The notes beneath the pieces are model-generated. The model saw nothing but the letters and a program-made list of their open reading frames with translations. It was not told the DNA's origin and did no database searches. A stretch of DNA of 64,000 nt from Byssochlamys sp. IMV 00236. Taxonomy: Eukaryota > Ascomycota > Eurotiomycetes > Eurotiales > Thermoascaceae. Below, in pieces: positions 10,643-21,008 of this stretch. The stretch spans positions 310,001-374,000 of the forward strand of contig MSJH02000556.1 in the NCBI GenBank assembly GCA_001931875.2. Reading direction: 5' to 3'. The position numbers and the translations under genes are program-made. How positions within the stretch are numbered: position 1 is the stretch's first letter; each line of letters starts with the position of its first letter.

Positions 10643-10905
10643 CTGGTATCATTGTTAGCTATTCCAACCCACGGTTAGGGGAAGAGGGAAGCATGATCCT
10701 TTCGCTGGTATTATCCAGATCAAGTTGTGACCGTATAATTTCAGAACGAACCCAGAGCTGCTGGCAGACGGCATCTCTCTCTCGAGCAGAGAGAGAAAAT
10801 AACATCGATCTCCCCTCCCCGCCATCGAGAAAGGTGGATGCCGCCATCCAAGTCCAGCAGATGGGAACGAACACCGGTTCATGCACAGATATTTACCTGA
10901 GATAC
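10643..10905 (-). other. Candidate riboswitch-controlled 5'-leader intron of thi4
   Basis: On the minus strand two in-frame alternative donors lie nine bases apart, GTATCT (from 10905) and GTAAAT (from 10896). They sit immediately upstream of the aptamer. The acceptor ATACCAG ends at 10643, with a TAACAATG branch-like site before it. In known fungal thi4/nmt1 genes, TPP binding changes access to such donors. Intron limits here are inferred. Confidence 0.65.
10691..10884 (-). ncRNA. TPP riboswitch aptamer (THI element) in the thi4 leader
   Basis: The minus strand reads CTGAAATTATACGGT and, after a few bases, TTGATCTGGATAATACCAGC then GAAAGGATCATGC. This is the P4-P5/J segment of eukaryotic TPP riboswitches. 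Stem P1 closes perfectly: GCATGA at 10884-10879 pairs with TCATGC at 10696-10691. The P3 arm pairs CCCATCTGCTGG with CCAGCAGCTCTGGG. It is unusually long and contains two extra hairpins, GGATGGCGGCATCC and CTCTCTCT-GCTC-GAGAGAGAG. The expected CTGAGA is CTGAAA here. Position in a leader intron of thi4 matches the splicing-control riboswitches of Neurospora and Aspergillus. Confidence 0.93.
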
Positions 10906-10957
10906 CTTGATCATCATTGGATAAGCCCAGCCATGAGGCCATGGCTTCCATCTTCAC

Positions 10958-12006
10958 GGTTCACATAACGACCGGAGAGATATACAGTACTGTACTGGCG
11001 AGAAACCTATTCAAACGGTCAGCCAATACATAAACAGGAAAGAGAGGGGCCGCAGGTGGTACTCTTGATGATTTTGTTATAGAAACAGTCGGGCAATTGT
11101 TCGTAGTGGGCGAGAGAGAGAGGAAGAAAGCTGGCGATGGAGGGGTATTGTGCGCAACTTTATACTCACCCTGAGAAAAACCCCCGCTCCGCCGAGAAGT
11201 CCAGCATCTCCGGCCTCGCTCGTCCAAGACCCCGCTTACTCTACAAGTCGAATAATAATCCATTATGATTCCCCTCCTAACGATAAACCTAATCCGGTTT
11301 CAGTTTTCGCTATTCCATTTTGGCGGAGCAGAGCCATCCGGCAGGACAACAAATCGCTACGTACATACAATTACTACTCGTCCAGGCAATTTCCGCAGCG
11401 ATCCAAGTGGCCTTCTAGCTCTCCCGGTGAGTGATTCATCGGCCGTGCGCTTATTCGTGCGAGCTGTGCTGGATCCGGTGGACCGCTCTCTGGAAGCTGT
11501 CAGGATTGTGACAAGTTTATCGGTCGTTCGGGCTGCGCTGTTTAAAATCTAATTTGCTGGATAGAGATTTGCGCAGAGCCGGGGTTTGCGTGTTCGGCTG
11601 CCCACCATCGCTCGTAGCCTCGTAGTGCGTTGTTGGTCCATGGATAGTAATTCGCGCAGGGAACGAGTTGTTCGTCTTCCTCACTTGTGGCATACTCTGA
11701 ATTAGTTAACTCAGTGTCCTCGGATGGCGAATTCTAGTCATACTTGTGGGGTAGTTACGTTGTATGGACCGAATATCAATCCGACGAATCATGCAGACAA
11801 TGGTTCGTTAAGATACCCAGAAATCCTTATGTACCCTCGGTCTGGATTCTGGAATGATCATATCTATAGTTGAACCCAATATGCTATGATGAATTCGAAG
11901 AATTGTGAGTAAGGAACGAGGCGGAAACGATATCCGGAATCCACAAGTCATAACGGATGGACAATGGATAGCCAGTCAATTGTTCTTTATCTCTGTCGAG
12001 TCTGTT
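10958..12006. other. thi4 promoter and rtg2 3' flank
   Basis: The right-hand promoter of thi4 and the 3' flank of rtg2. An ACAGTACTGT/GTACTGTAC palindrome lies at 10985-10995. Short open frames at 11150-11552 on the plus strand have no recognisable content. No gene is supported. Confidence 0.55.
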
Positions 12007-13831
12007 TCATTTCCCAAATTCGACTACAACACGAACACCATAGTCTTCCTCTTTCTCGCTCGTGGCATGGGCCCAGTTCTTCTTTTTCCCGGCCTTCTCG
12101 ATCCTCTCGATCGTATCCTCAAGGACGTCTTTGGAGACCACGGCGCCAGCGGATGGATTGACAGCGATGGCTAGAGATAACAAGTCCTCTCTGCCTTTCT
12201 TCTTATCGACATGCTGCCAGGTATTTGTGATCCGAATCCGCCAATTGGTGTCAGACACCACGCCTGCGGGATACACGTCTCCGATCAAAGTAGCCACTCG
12301 TCCTAGGTACTGACACCACCAAACCTCCTGTGGGGTGATTAATTGGCAGAAACGCTCACGTAGGGATTGTTCTGCGGGAGAGAGATCACCATTCCAGCGC
12401 TCGCAGAGTATCAAAGCAAGCATAGCGCGGTCTACATGGGCTAGGTTATTTGCCGAGGCGAGGATTCCAGTTGTTGTGCTATATAGTGCCGCTGCGGGTC
12501 TCGACTCCTTGGGGATGGAAGAGTGGACGAAGAGGATATTTGCTAGAGCAGTAATAAGACCGGCAGTGAATGAACCCGGTGCTCGTAGCGATGATATAGG
12601 AGAATGCGTAGGCGGCAGAGCATCACTGAGGAGATTGGCGATTGCTTCTGCAGATGCAGATGCATATGGAGCCGTGGCCACTACAAGGGGATCATGTGTG
12701 CGTATCTCTTGCGGCAACCTGTCAAATAGGAAACCCTCACGCACTCCTCCCTGGCAGAACTGGATACCCTTGATGACTGGCAGGGCTTCTGCAAGGACGT
12801 TGACCAACAACGCAACCGCAGGGACCTGGGAGGCTCGTCGCTTCGAAACGCGGAAGATCTTCTGTTCTGATTTCTGGACAGTATCCAGAACCGAGAGCGT
12901 ATCGTAAAAGTCAGACCGGCTGACCCTGAACCCATTAATGATAGGGATCGGATAAGGATCAACTCTCGATTCACTCATGAGAAGGTATCCCCAGCCTCTG
13001 AAGCCTCCGCCACACAGATATAAGTCAATTCCACCCCCAGCTTCAGCTGATCGCAAGAGACTCTCTGGCACCTGTAGTTCTTTGTACGCATTCTGGAAAT
13101 TCGTCCGCATCTCTTCCTTCAATTCCTTCTCGGCCTTCGAGCCATTCTTCCGCGCCTCTGCCAGCCGTCTAGTCAGCGCAGCCGCTCCGTAAGGAAAGCT
13201 GACCGATCCCCTTGGACTGGTCGTCACGGTTCCATTCTTTGCGATCATCCACGTAATTTGAGTACTCCCTCCTCCTAGATCCATCACCAGACCTTCAACG
13301 GAGGCAAAGCTGCTGGCAACTCCCAGTGCGCCAATGCGCCCTTCATCCTCTTTCGAAAGGAGCGAAACGTCCCAACCCGTCGACTCCTTGATCCTAGCCC
13401 GAAATTCGACAGAATTTGGTGCTGTTCTCGTAGCTTCCGTGGCCAAAACATGGATGTTTTCCGAAGGCACGCCAAAATCCTCACATGCGGCTTTGAACCG
13501 ACGCAGCCTTGTCACGACAGCATCTACTACGTCTTCTGGGATAGGCCCACGGATCCCGTCTGGATTTGAGAACTGCGCATCATAGAGAGAAATGCCTGCC
13601 CGCTCATGGAAGACACTGGGCATGATGCGCGCTGTTTGCTGAGATAGGTCAGTTATGGAGAATCGGATTCCATTGCTTGATTTTTGTTAGTGAGATTTTA
13701 TGGAAGTATTCGATTATGTGGAGTGGTGACATAGAGCGAGATGAGGAAATCTTGCAGAGATAGATAGATTTCTCTTACCTTCCCATATCCACCACCGCGT
13801 GGAGATCTTTGTCTTTTATGGGGGTAGCCAT
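12007..13831 (-). CDS. rtg2: Retrograde regulation protein 2 (Ppx/GppA phosphatase family)
   Basis: Exons 13831-13779 and 13675-12007 give 573 residues. The first exon codes MATPIKDKDLHAVVDMGS, and the join restores SNGIRFSITDLSQQTARIMP, the phosphate-1 motif of the actin-like ATPase fold of exopolyphosphatase/GppA proteins. VMDLGGGSTQITW is the phosphate-2 motif, and LYLCGGGFRGWGYLLM follows further on. In yeast Rtg2 relays mitochondrial dysfunction to Rtg1/Rtg3 and is part of SLIK. In filamentous fungi the orthologue is annotated the same way, though its enzymatic or signalling role is less settled. Length (yeast 588) and motif order fit. The intron (GTAAGA...AATCAAG) splits a Ser codon in phase. 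No targeting signal is seen, so it is cytosolic by inference. Confidence 0.9.
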
Positions 13832-14718
13832 TGCAAAGAGTAAAGGAAGAAATGTATCGGGAGCAAACCGGTTGGATAAGCTGTGAGTCGCAGATAGAAC
13901 TATCACTATCGCAGATCCTAGCGTCAAACACTAAGGATGCCAAATCCAGGGTCAGAATGTGATGTCAGCGGCTGCGTGCATGGTTATGGTCTTAATCCAA
14001 GACCACAAAGGAGAATTGAACTATTGGTAACGGCTACATATATCGACGATTTTAGGTCAGTAGATCGAAGCAACTCCATTAGATAGAACATCGCTTTTGG
14101 TTCGACAGTAAGTTAGGTACTGTACGGCGAGCGACGCGGGAACAAACAAATCTCGCACACAAGCCGGTCTGTCGAAGCGAAACCTTCTGTCGATGAATCG
14201 AACACCTCAGCCACAACGAATAGTTGGGAAGGTCGGTTTTCATGGCATTTGAGCAAATTATGATCCACGGTCTGATTTCCCATTTCTGCATGGCGATGTG
14301 GCAGCCTGTTCAGCAGGGACAGGGTTGGTACGAACAGCCACTATGAAGACGTGGAGTCTGGTCCCTGCTACTACCATCACAATCTATATGTGCCTTGCCT
14401 GCAGATAATACTCGATACTAGGACTCCGACCTAGTTGAAAAATCAGGCCCATCGACGGGATGATAATTGGTTTTGAAACTCCATTCAGACGCGTCTGATC
14501 ATCCCAGTGGTCGCTCTGTTGTGCGACACCGACATCTTCTCATTCCTCGTTACACGGGTCGTTTGACAGGATATTGATGCAGAATTGTTATGGATGGTGG
14601 GCGAAAAACTGCCGTTGGAGGATTCGTCTCATTGATAACATCATCATTGGATTTTCGTATTCATAACAATAATATAAGCTAGTCGTCGCATGTATATACC
14701 ATAGACCATTACACTGCG
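13832..14718. other. Intergenic region between rtg2 promoter and transporter 3' end
   Basis: No gene supported. GTACTGTAC occurs at 14117-14125. Minus-strand frames near 14080-14290 look random. Confidence 0.5.
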
Positions 14719-16543
14719 TCAAAGGACATATCTATATGCGGGTCCATAGTTGGCCTCTGCATAGTTCTGAGCATCCTTGTCATCCTCCCCTGCCCGGGCT
14801 GCCCTTTCTTCCCTGGTTCCGTATGTCCGGTCCAGCTTTTTGTTCTCCCAGACGAGAAGCGTCCGCAGCAAGAGAGCCAGAAATGCGGTGAAGAACATGA
14901 ATGCAGCACAGATAGACTGGCCTTTGACGTAACGAGGAGCATCCGTTTCTGGGAAGACGTTCGTTCCGAGGAACGGTCCACATTGGCCGATCAGATTGAG
15001 AAGGACCATGCCCATACCACGGCGTGTATCAGAACCTTGGTTGTCTGTGCAGTCAGGTTAGCTTAATCCGATTTGAAATTAGCACGGGACCACATACTCA
15101 GAACCCAAGGAAGGATATTGGCAATTGCTGGGAAGACGCCGCTTGCAGCCAAGAACACACCGAAGTAGCGAACTCCGACCGAGGTGCAAGTAGCAAGAAG
15201 AACATATCCGACCGCTCCAAGTAATGACAGGAAAGCAATCATGAGACCACGCTGCTGGGACTTATCCGCGATCCATGTGGTCAAGATAGTGATGAGGAAG
15301 GAAAGGAAATAAGGAGGCGCCGTCAATCCCTGGGCATTGACGGCCGTGAAGCCCATGTCGTTCAGGATGGTCGGAAGGAAAACAGGAAGCGAAGAGAAGC
15401 TGACATTGCAGCTGAAGTACATGAACTTTTCTCAGTCAGTATCCCTGCTGCTCCCACCAGACAATTAGATGGTGGACACCTACCGCTGTTAACCAGGGCT
15501 TAGCATCTAGCAAAGTCAGAAAAATATCTTTCCATACAATGCCTTTCTCCCGTTCGAGGGTGCCACTTTGCCTGAGCCCTCTGGCATTCGCAATCTCCTT
15601 CTCCTCCGCGGTAAGGAACTTTGCGTCTTGCGCAGAGTCAGGCACGTAAAACCAGGCAACTGGGGTCATCAGCAGTGTGGGGATTCCCTCAACCAAGAAG
15701 AGAAGACGCCAGTTCGCCAGCTTCGAATGGCCAGATGTGATACCATAAGCAAGTGCTCCTGCAAAGGTATTGGCCAAAGGAGCAGCAGACAGGAACAGAC
15801 CGCAGCGGAGACCAAGCTCATGGCGACGATAAAAGAAAGACATCAGATATGGGACGCCTGGCCCGAAACCAGCCTCTGCGGCACCAAGGAGAAAGCGGAG
15901 GGCCATTGCCCCATTCCAGTTCTGTATAGCTGCCTGGCATGTCGCAAAAATACCCCTGGGAAGTCTGCATGAGTATCTCCGAACCAGATTGCATTAGAAT
16001 GTCAGAACATACCATGCAAATACAACCAGCGCCGCCCATCGATGCGGGGGCACAATCTTCCACATAAACGCCTGAAACTCGAAGAGGTCGTATGAGATGT
16101 AGAAGATGGTGAGCAGCCACGGGTAGCGGTTTCCAGATAGTTTCAGGTCCTCCTGCATGCCAGCTATCTTCGCATTTCTGGCATCGTTCGCTCATTAGAT
16201 GTCAAGAGCCCGTTTATATCCAGCACGTCCACTCACCCAATGTTCGATCTATCCAAAAAGGCGAGGAGATCTGGTAGTCATGTCAGCAAAAGATCATTTT
16301 CCAATAGCGTTACTTGGACCAGAAGAACATACAGAGAGCTCCAAGGAGTACTGGCAGTCTCAGATCCAACTTCCTCAGGTAGCGTTTCTCTACAAGAGGA
16401 TCGATTGCGGGTCCTGCCGTAGAAGGGTTTGAGTACGCCGCTTCCAGACGACTCACTTCTGGTTTGTCCTCGTGAATAGCAGCTGGGCGGATAGTATCAT
16501 CTTGCGCTGTTGGCGAAACGCCCGGGTACTCTGGGAGCTCCAT
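14719..16543 (-). CDS. MFS transporter, anion:cation symporter (Dal5/allantoate permease type)
   Basis: Six exons (16543-16333, 16270-16237, 16177-16013, 15955-15484, 15425-15098, 15044-14719) give 511 residues. All five introns are 53-62 bases and in phase. The first join creates ALYLLAFLDRSNIGNAKIAG, the signature of the first transmembrane helix of this family. RFLLGAAEAGFGPGVPYLMS is the TM4-TM5 motif, LANWRLLFLVEGIPTLL precedes the central loop, and NNQGSDTRRGMGMVLLNLIG with QCGPFLGTNVFPETDAPRYV is the typical TM10-TM11 region. Twelve helices are expected at the plasma membrane. Family members take up allantoate, nicotinate, biotin precursors, pantothenate and similar carboxylates with protons; the substrate is not deducible. 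The N-terminal ATG at 16543 is preferred because the frame upstream lacks a better ATG. Confidence 0.9.
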
Positions 16544-18087
16544 GATGGCACGCTTTCCTCCCGGTGGAAGACTGAGATCGAAGCCATGGTGGCACACCGC
16601 CAGGACTTATACTGTGTACTCAGTACGAGTTATCGATCGGTGTATGGGTTCAGCCGTGACGACACAGACCTGCGTGGCAGTCATTCCAGTGGTTCTCCGG
16701 TTTCATCATGAACCAATTAGTATCGGATGGCTAAGTGACCAGTCAAGCTCAACGCAGCGCTGACCAGGGCAGAGAAGATCGCCTTGATGGAATGGGCTCA
16801 GCCAGCCCGGCTACAGTACTTAGCGTCCGCAGGGGGCCTCAAAGTTTCACCGGCCAGAAGCTTATCGTCTCTCTCCACAGGCCATCTTTGCGGGGGCACG
16901 CGCGACTAACGAGAGGACTAAGTAGGTATGTTGAAGGCTTGAAGCACATTGAAATCTCTGTTTGCCGGCGTGACCAGCAGGAGCTTTCCAAACCAGTGAT
17001 AGATAGGTAAATTAGCTTCCAGCCGACTCCCAAAATATTGCGGAGTGGCGGCCTAACTCCAAATTCCCACAAATGGGATGGATGAACCCCGCAAAAAGTC
17101 GGCTATCACCAAAAGTAGGTTTTCTCAGGTAGAGACCGACTATTAGGACAACAAGCCATCCATTCTGCTCTACGGATCACCTCCTGTTGAGCCACAGGGT
17201 AACTTGCGGGATGATTCAAAAGAGCCATGGACCAGACGTTCCTTTCCCCGGAATGAGCCAGCCGGGAACGTGTACTCTAGAATTCCTCTGGAGTAGAAGC
17301 GATCGCGTCTAATCTCGGATGTCGTGAAACACAAACGCTTAAGTTTACCATACTTAGCCGGCTAAAATGCTAGACATTTTACCCAAGCACAGACGGAGAA
17401 CTTCCGTCAAGGTCGGACAATTTCCTACTTCCATGTCCTCGACTGGGGATGCGGGGTAGTTTTGCACCGGCGATATAATCAAGAACACAATTGGATAGTC
17501 ACACCAGCTAAGCAATGTCAGGTGGAAATGGTTCTTTACTGGGTTTTACTCACTAGTAGGTAGTACTGCAACCGATCCATCCTCATCTCCATATCCACGA
17601 CAGTCGTATTCGTGGTCTCTGATCTCTCGTAAGCAAAGGGCAGGATGCGGGGAGCATAAGACTCGCTATGCTTTGCAGTACTTAAGTACCACTGCAGCAA
17701 AATATCTCTCTCTGCGGTCGAAGAGCTCAGCTCCGCACGGATGTATTATGATGGTAAGTGGACACCGGCTAACTACCTAGGTACCTAGGTAGGTAGCCTT
17801 TTGCTCATGGCGATTGCCGCTCTATCCACGGAGTATCAAACTTAAAATCACACGAATTCTTTCGAGGTCGGTCTGCGACATCGGTTACTTCTGGGCATTA
17901 ATGTATGGTTTCGGATTCATGGAGAGGCTGCTCGCTATATGGCAAGGAATTGAATAATTTGACTACATACTTAGCTGCTAGTTACTGTCGAATCCTAAAC
18001 ACACCCGCTAACAGTTAATTGCTTTCTTGATTGTAGGCCTGAAAGGCAATGAGGAAGGTTAAGCTTATTACTTATCTCCGCTAGATC
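16544..18087. other. Gene-poor region with a 20-base palindrome
   Basis: About 1.5 kb upstream of the transporter with no supported gene. It holds a TACAGTAC at 16812-16819 and a perfect 20-base palindrome at 17773-17792. The sequence is otherwise mixed, without repeats that I could detect. Confidence 0.5.
17773..17792. promoter_or_regulatory. Perfect 20-base palindrome of ACCTAGGT units
   Basis: CTACCTAGGTACCTAGGTAG reads identically on both strands and consists of two ACCTAGGT palindromes side by side, followed by a further GTAGG. It could bind a dimeric zinc-cluster factor or form a cruciform. The related CCTACCTAGGTAC occurs at about 27612. No direct evidence of function. Confidence 0.35.
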
Positions 18088-18540
18088 CTAGGAGTTCCAT
18101 AGGATATCGAGGAACCCGCCGCACCGCAAACGGCGATGTAACGGGTCGCCATGTGCATTCTCGGTGCGCCGACAATTCCACATAGCTACCCATGCTCTCC
18201 ACTCCCCAACATATGTGAATTTGCAGAACAATACCGTTCTGCATCTTATTTGGTGGGAAAAAGGCTTGATAGAGCAAGCCGTGACAGCATCTAGGCAATC
18301 ACTATTATTAATCCATGTCAACGAGAGCTTCGTTTGAAATGTTTTTTTTTTGTTTCGAAATTTCAGTTCACTCGTGTTACGTGGGCTCTTGTATCCTCCC
18401 AGAGTAAAGGTGGTGGTTTGTCCAGGCGAATTGTTAGATTCGACTACTTTTTGAAGAGTTCTGCCTTCCATAGTGGCATTAGACTCTGATAAGTAATCCA
18501 CACGAACACCTAAGAGACAAATTGATAGCATAAGTGGCAT
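18088..18540 (-). CDS. Possible small secreted protein (weak)
   Basis: Uninterrupted 150-residue frame starting MPLMLSICLLGVRVDYLSES, with a short hydrophobic start and five later Cys (SDCLDAVTACSIKPF, IRCRTVLFCKF, MWNCRR). It resembles the pattern of small Cys-containing secreted proteins, but the hydrophobic core is too short for a confident signal peptide. A second frame on the same strand (18298-18068) overlaps it. There are in-frame splice-like sites (TCTCTTAG near 18510), so the real structure, if any, may differ. It may be chance. Confidence 0.2.
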   Translation of the reverse strand: MPLMLSICLLGVRVDYLSESNATMEGRTLQKVVESNNSPGQTTTFTLGGYKSPRNTSELKFRNKKKTFQTKLSLTWINNSDCLDAVTACSIKPFSHQIRCRTVLFCKFTYVGEWRAWVAMWNCRRTENAHGDPLHRRLRCGGFLDILWNS

Positions 18541-18864
18541 ATTATTATTATCTCCCTGACAGTGATGCCTTTATGGAGTAGGTCTCAAGTGACCAATTAG
18601 GCAGGTGCAGGAAACAATATTTGTTGCCTCAGGCATCAATAAATACTTACTGCGCCAGTGGACGCTTCAGCCCGCCGTTGCGCCGCATCCCGAACTGCTG
18701 ATCTCAAATTCCGCGTCGCGTCCAGGAGCTTTAAGTCGTCAAGGCCGACCTCTCTTGCCCGCCGTCGCAGCCTATATGCGTGTCTCCCTTCCCTTTGATC
18801 TGCCTTGAAATCATTTTGCGACCACATCTTTGAAATATCGGAGCGCTAGCACACGGTCGCCAAA
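18541..18864. other. Upstream region of ssr4
   Basis: About 320 bases, probably the ssr4 promoter and leader. No other signal is recognised. Confidence 0.5.
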
Positions 18865-21008
18865 ATGAATGACCCAGCCAGCGGGCTCCCTGGGCAGCTT
18901 GTACGTCGCCAGCTATCGATATCTACTTGGTTGAATGAGCTTGGAACTGATGCAATATCTTATAGTTGCCCCATATGCACCTTGTCTCGCGGTATCGATA
19001 CCCGATGATGAGCGTGCTGCCCACCGAGACAGCAGTCGATTATCTCCTGTCTGCGCCAAAGATTGTCCGCGAATTGCAACCGATGCACTGGACATTTCTC
19101 GATGGTCCCCCTGATGGCACTATCATGCTCACCTGGCAGCCATTAAACCACCTCGGAACAAATTTTGCCAGCGATGGTTACGTCTGGGCGGATGCGGAAC
19201 AGGCGTTTACTTTCGAAGCCAAGGGCTACGTACGTCCACATGAGAGCCTTTCAAAATAATTACTCGACTGACTTTCAGGTTAGACTGTTGAAATGTGGCT
19301 TCATAGAAGCGGTTACCATCCTCCGAATGAGAATCTAGCTACGCATTGCCGTCGTCGTTTCCGTCTGGTTGCTGCGAAGGCTCCCAATCCCAATCTTCCT
19401 CCGCCGGATCCATCACTATGGATCGTCCACTACTCGAAAGCTCCGCCTACCGATCATATTCCTGCTAACAGAATCCCGATTCTGCCACAAACGCAAAGTA
19501 TGCTCGCGCAACGCCGCTTTCTACAGGGCCAGGGCCAGCTGGTCCGTAAGGACTTCATGTTGCACGACCGCAACAACTGGCCAACAATCAATTTCCCGCC
19601 GCAGATGGGCCCTCAAGGGTTCGCGCAGCCGCCAGGGGCGTTCCCCAATGCTATGATGGCTCGACAGCCTGGTGCATTCTACCCTCCGCAGCAAGCCGCC
19701 GGCATTCCTGGTGCTATGGCTCCAGCTCAAGCCAAAGCGCCGCGGGGCCATCGGGGGTCAACTGCAGCGTTATCTGCGGCCAACGTTGATTTTTCGTTGG
19801 AGGACGAGGAAGTTTCTACCGGCGATATGCTGGACCTCTTGACACCTCGGGAGATCGCGAAGATGAGATATCAGCAACATCATGAATGGATGGAAGAGAT
19901 CTTTGCGTCTCCCTATGCCACGAACCAAATCACGCCCGTTGACCTCGGACTGGGTCGTAAGGGCGAGCTTGAGTCCTTGACAGCGGGCTTCTTTGACGCG
20001 CCAACGGGCCCTTCCGCAACCAAGGAATCCAAGGAAGCAGGAAAGATGGAACCTGGCAAGGCCGAAGAATTCGCGGATCGCGTTTCTAAGAAGGTGGCGG
20101 ATATGACAGAGGAGATTGAAAAGCTGAAAAAAAGACATGCGCGACGGATGGAGAAGTTCAAACGCACCTCACTGCTTAAAGATGCCGAATTACGGCTCCG
20201 TGAAGCTGCAGCGGACCCTGACGCTACAGGCTCTGAGCTCTGGAGACTGGAGGGTCGCATCGATATACCTGCCGAAGAAGGCGCGTCTCCAGTGGACTAT
20301 CCGCAGGCCAAGCCTAAATACAAGGTTGATGACATTCTCCGCGAGGTGGAGACTTCATGGGGTAAGAAGATAGTACCGGAAACCAAGGTGGCTTGCGTTG
20401 AGAAGGGCGGTCTTCTTGATAAGATCGAGCATAAACAGCAGCCTGAGCCTGAAGGAGATGTCTCCATGGAGAACACAGGTAGCCATGTCATGGACCAGTT
20501 TGGCACGCCAGGTGGTTCAGCACCTGGCCAAGGAGCAGCCACACAGGCCGGTGGCAACGCCTCGAGTAATGTCCCCAATACGGCCAATGCTCAAGCGTCT
20601 ACGACAGGCACATCTCAAGGTGGCCTTCCTTCCATCCCCGACTTGGATGTGGACATAGAAATGGCTGGAACTTCGAATGAGCAGCAAGCGCCCACAGCGG
20701 ACGGCGAAACTGGCGACTGGGTCATGGTCAATGATGACACCAAGAAAGATGACAGATCTGCTGGTCAAGGTGCCCCTGGGAGCGCATCTCAGGGCTTTAC
20801 GCCAGGCAACACTGGTCTTGAGACAAGCAATTTCGATGACGCTGCTGACTTCACCAACATCGACTCTGCAGGTGATGCGCTTGCTGCCTACAGCGAACAA
20901 CACGACGGTTTAGATCTTCCTGATCTAGAGAACTCAGCCTTTGGCGACGCATTCCACGCATCGGACAATGAGCACAATCACCACCACGATGTGGACGACT
21001 TATCCTAA
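18865..21008 (+). CDS. ssr4: SWI/SNF and RSC complex subunit Ssr4
   Basis: Exons 18865-18900, 18966-19229 and 19284-21008 give 674 residues. The 12-residue first exon MNDPASGLPGQL joins LPHMHLVSRYRYPMMSVLPT; the second join at GTTAG gives KGY-TVEMWLHRSGYHPPNE. A nearer acceptor five bases upstream would run into a stop. The first 180 residues match the fungal DUF1750/Ssr4 N-terminal domain (HCRRRFRLVAAKAPNPNLPP, DPSLWIVHYSKAPPTDHIPA). The middle has a Pro/Gln-rich linker and LLTPREIAKMRYQQHHEWME. A basic coiled coil follows (VADMTEEIEKLKKRHARRME), and the acidic low-complexity C-terminus ends with a His cluster. Ssr4 is a fungus-specific component of the nucleosome-remodelling SWI/SNF and RSC complexes; nuclear. 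Confidence 0.9.

Larger units (their letters stand above)
10629..10951 (-). other. Upstream ORF in the thi4 leader
   Basis: An ATG at 10951 opens MEAMASWLGLSNDDQ just before the two candidate donors. If the leader intron is removed the uORF ends after VTIT at 10631-10629, 22 bases before the thi4 ATG. If the intron is kept, the frame runs through the whole aptamer and stops at 10655 (98 residues). Either form should reduce thi4 translation, more strongly when unspliced. It matters only if transcription starts upstream of 10951, which I cannot see. Confidence 0.4.

Noticed and set aside
10655..10957. 100-residue minus-strand frame treated as a gene
   Set aside because: It overlaps the TPP aptamer and begins at GTG. 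It is better explained as the unspliced uORF of the thi4 leader.
11150..11552. Two plus-strand frames in the thi4 promoter region
   Set aside because: Short, overlapping, no motif and no splice structure. They look like chance frames.
16313..16543. First transporter intron starting at GTAACG (16313)
   Set aside because: It puts the next exon out of phase and breaks the LDRSNIG helix. The GTATGT donor at 16332 restores ALYLLAFLDRSNIG.
19279..19283. ssr4 third exon starting at the first AG (GTTAGACTG...)
   Set aside because: The resulting frame VRLLKCGFIEAVTILRMRI ends at a stop. The acceptor five bases on keeps the conserved VEMWL segment.
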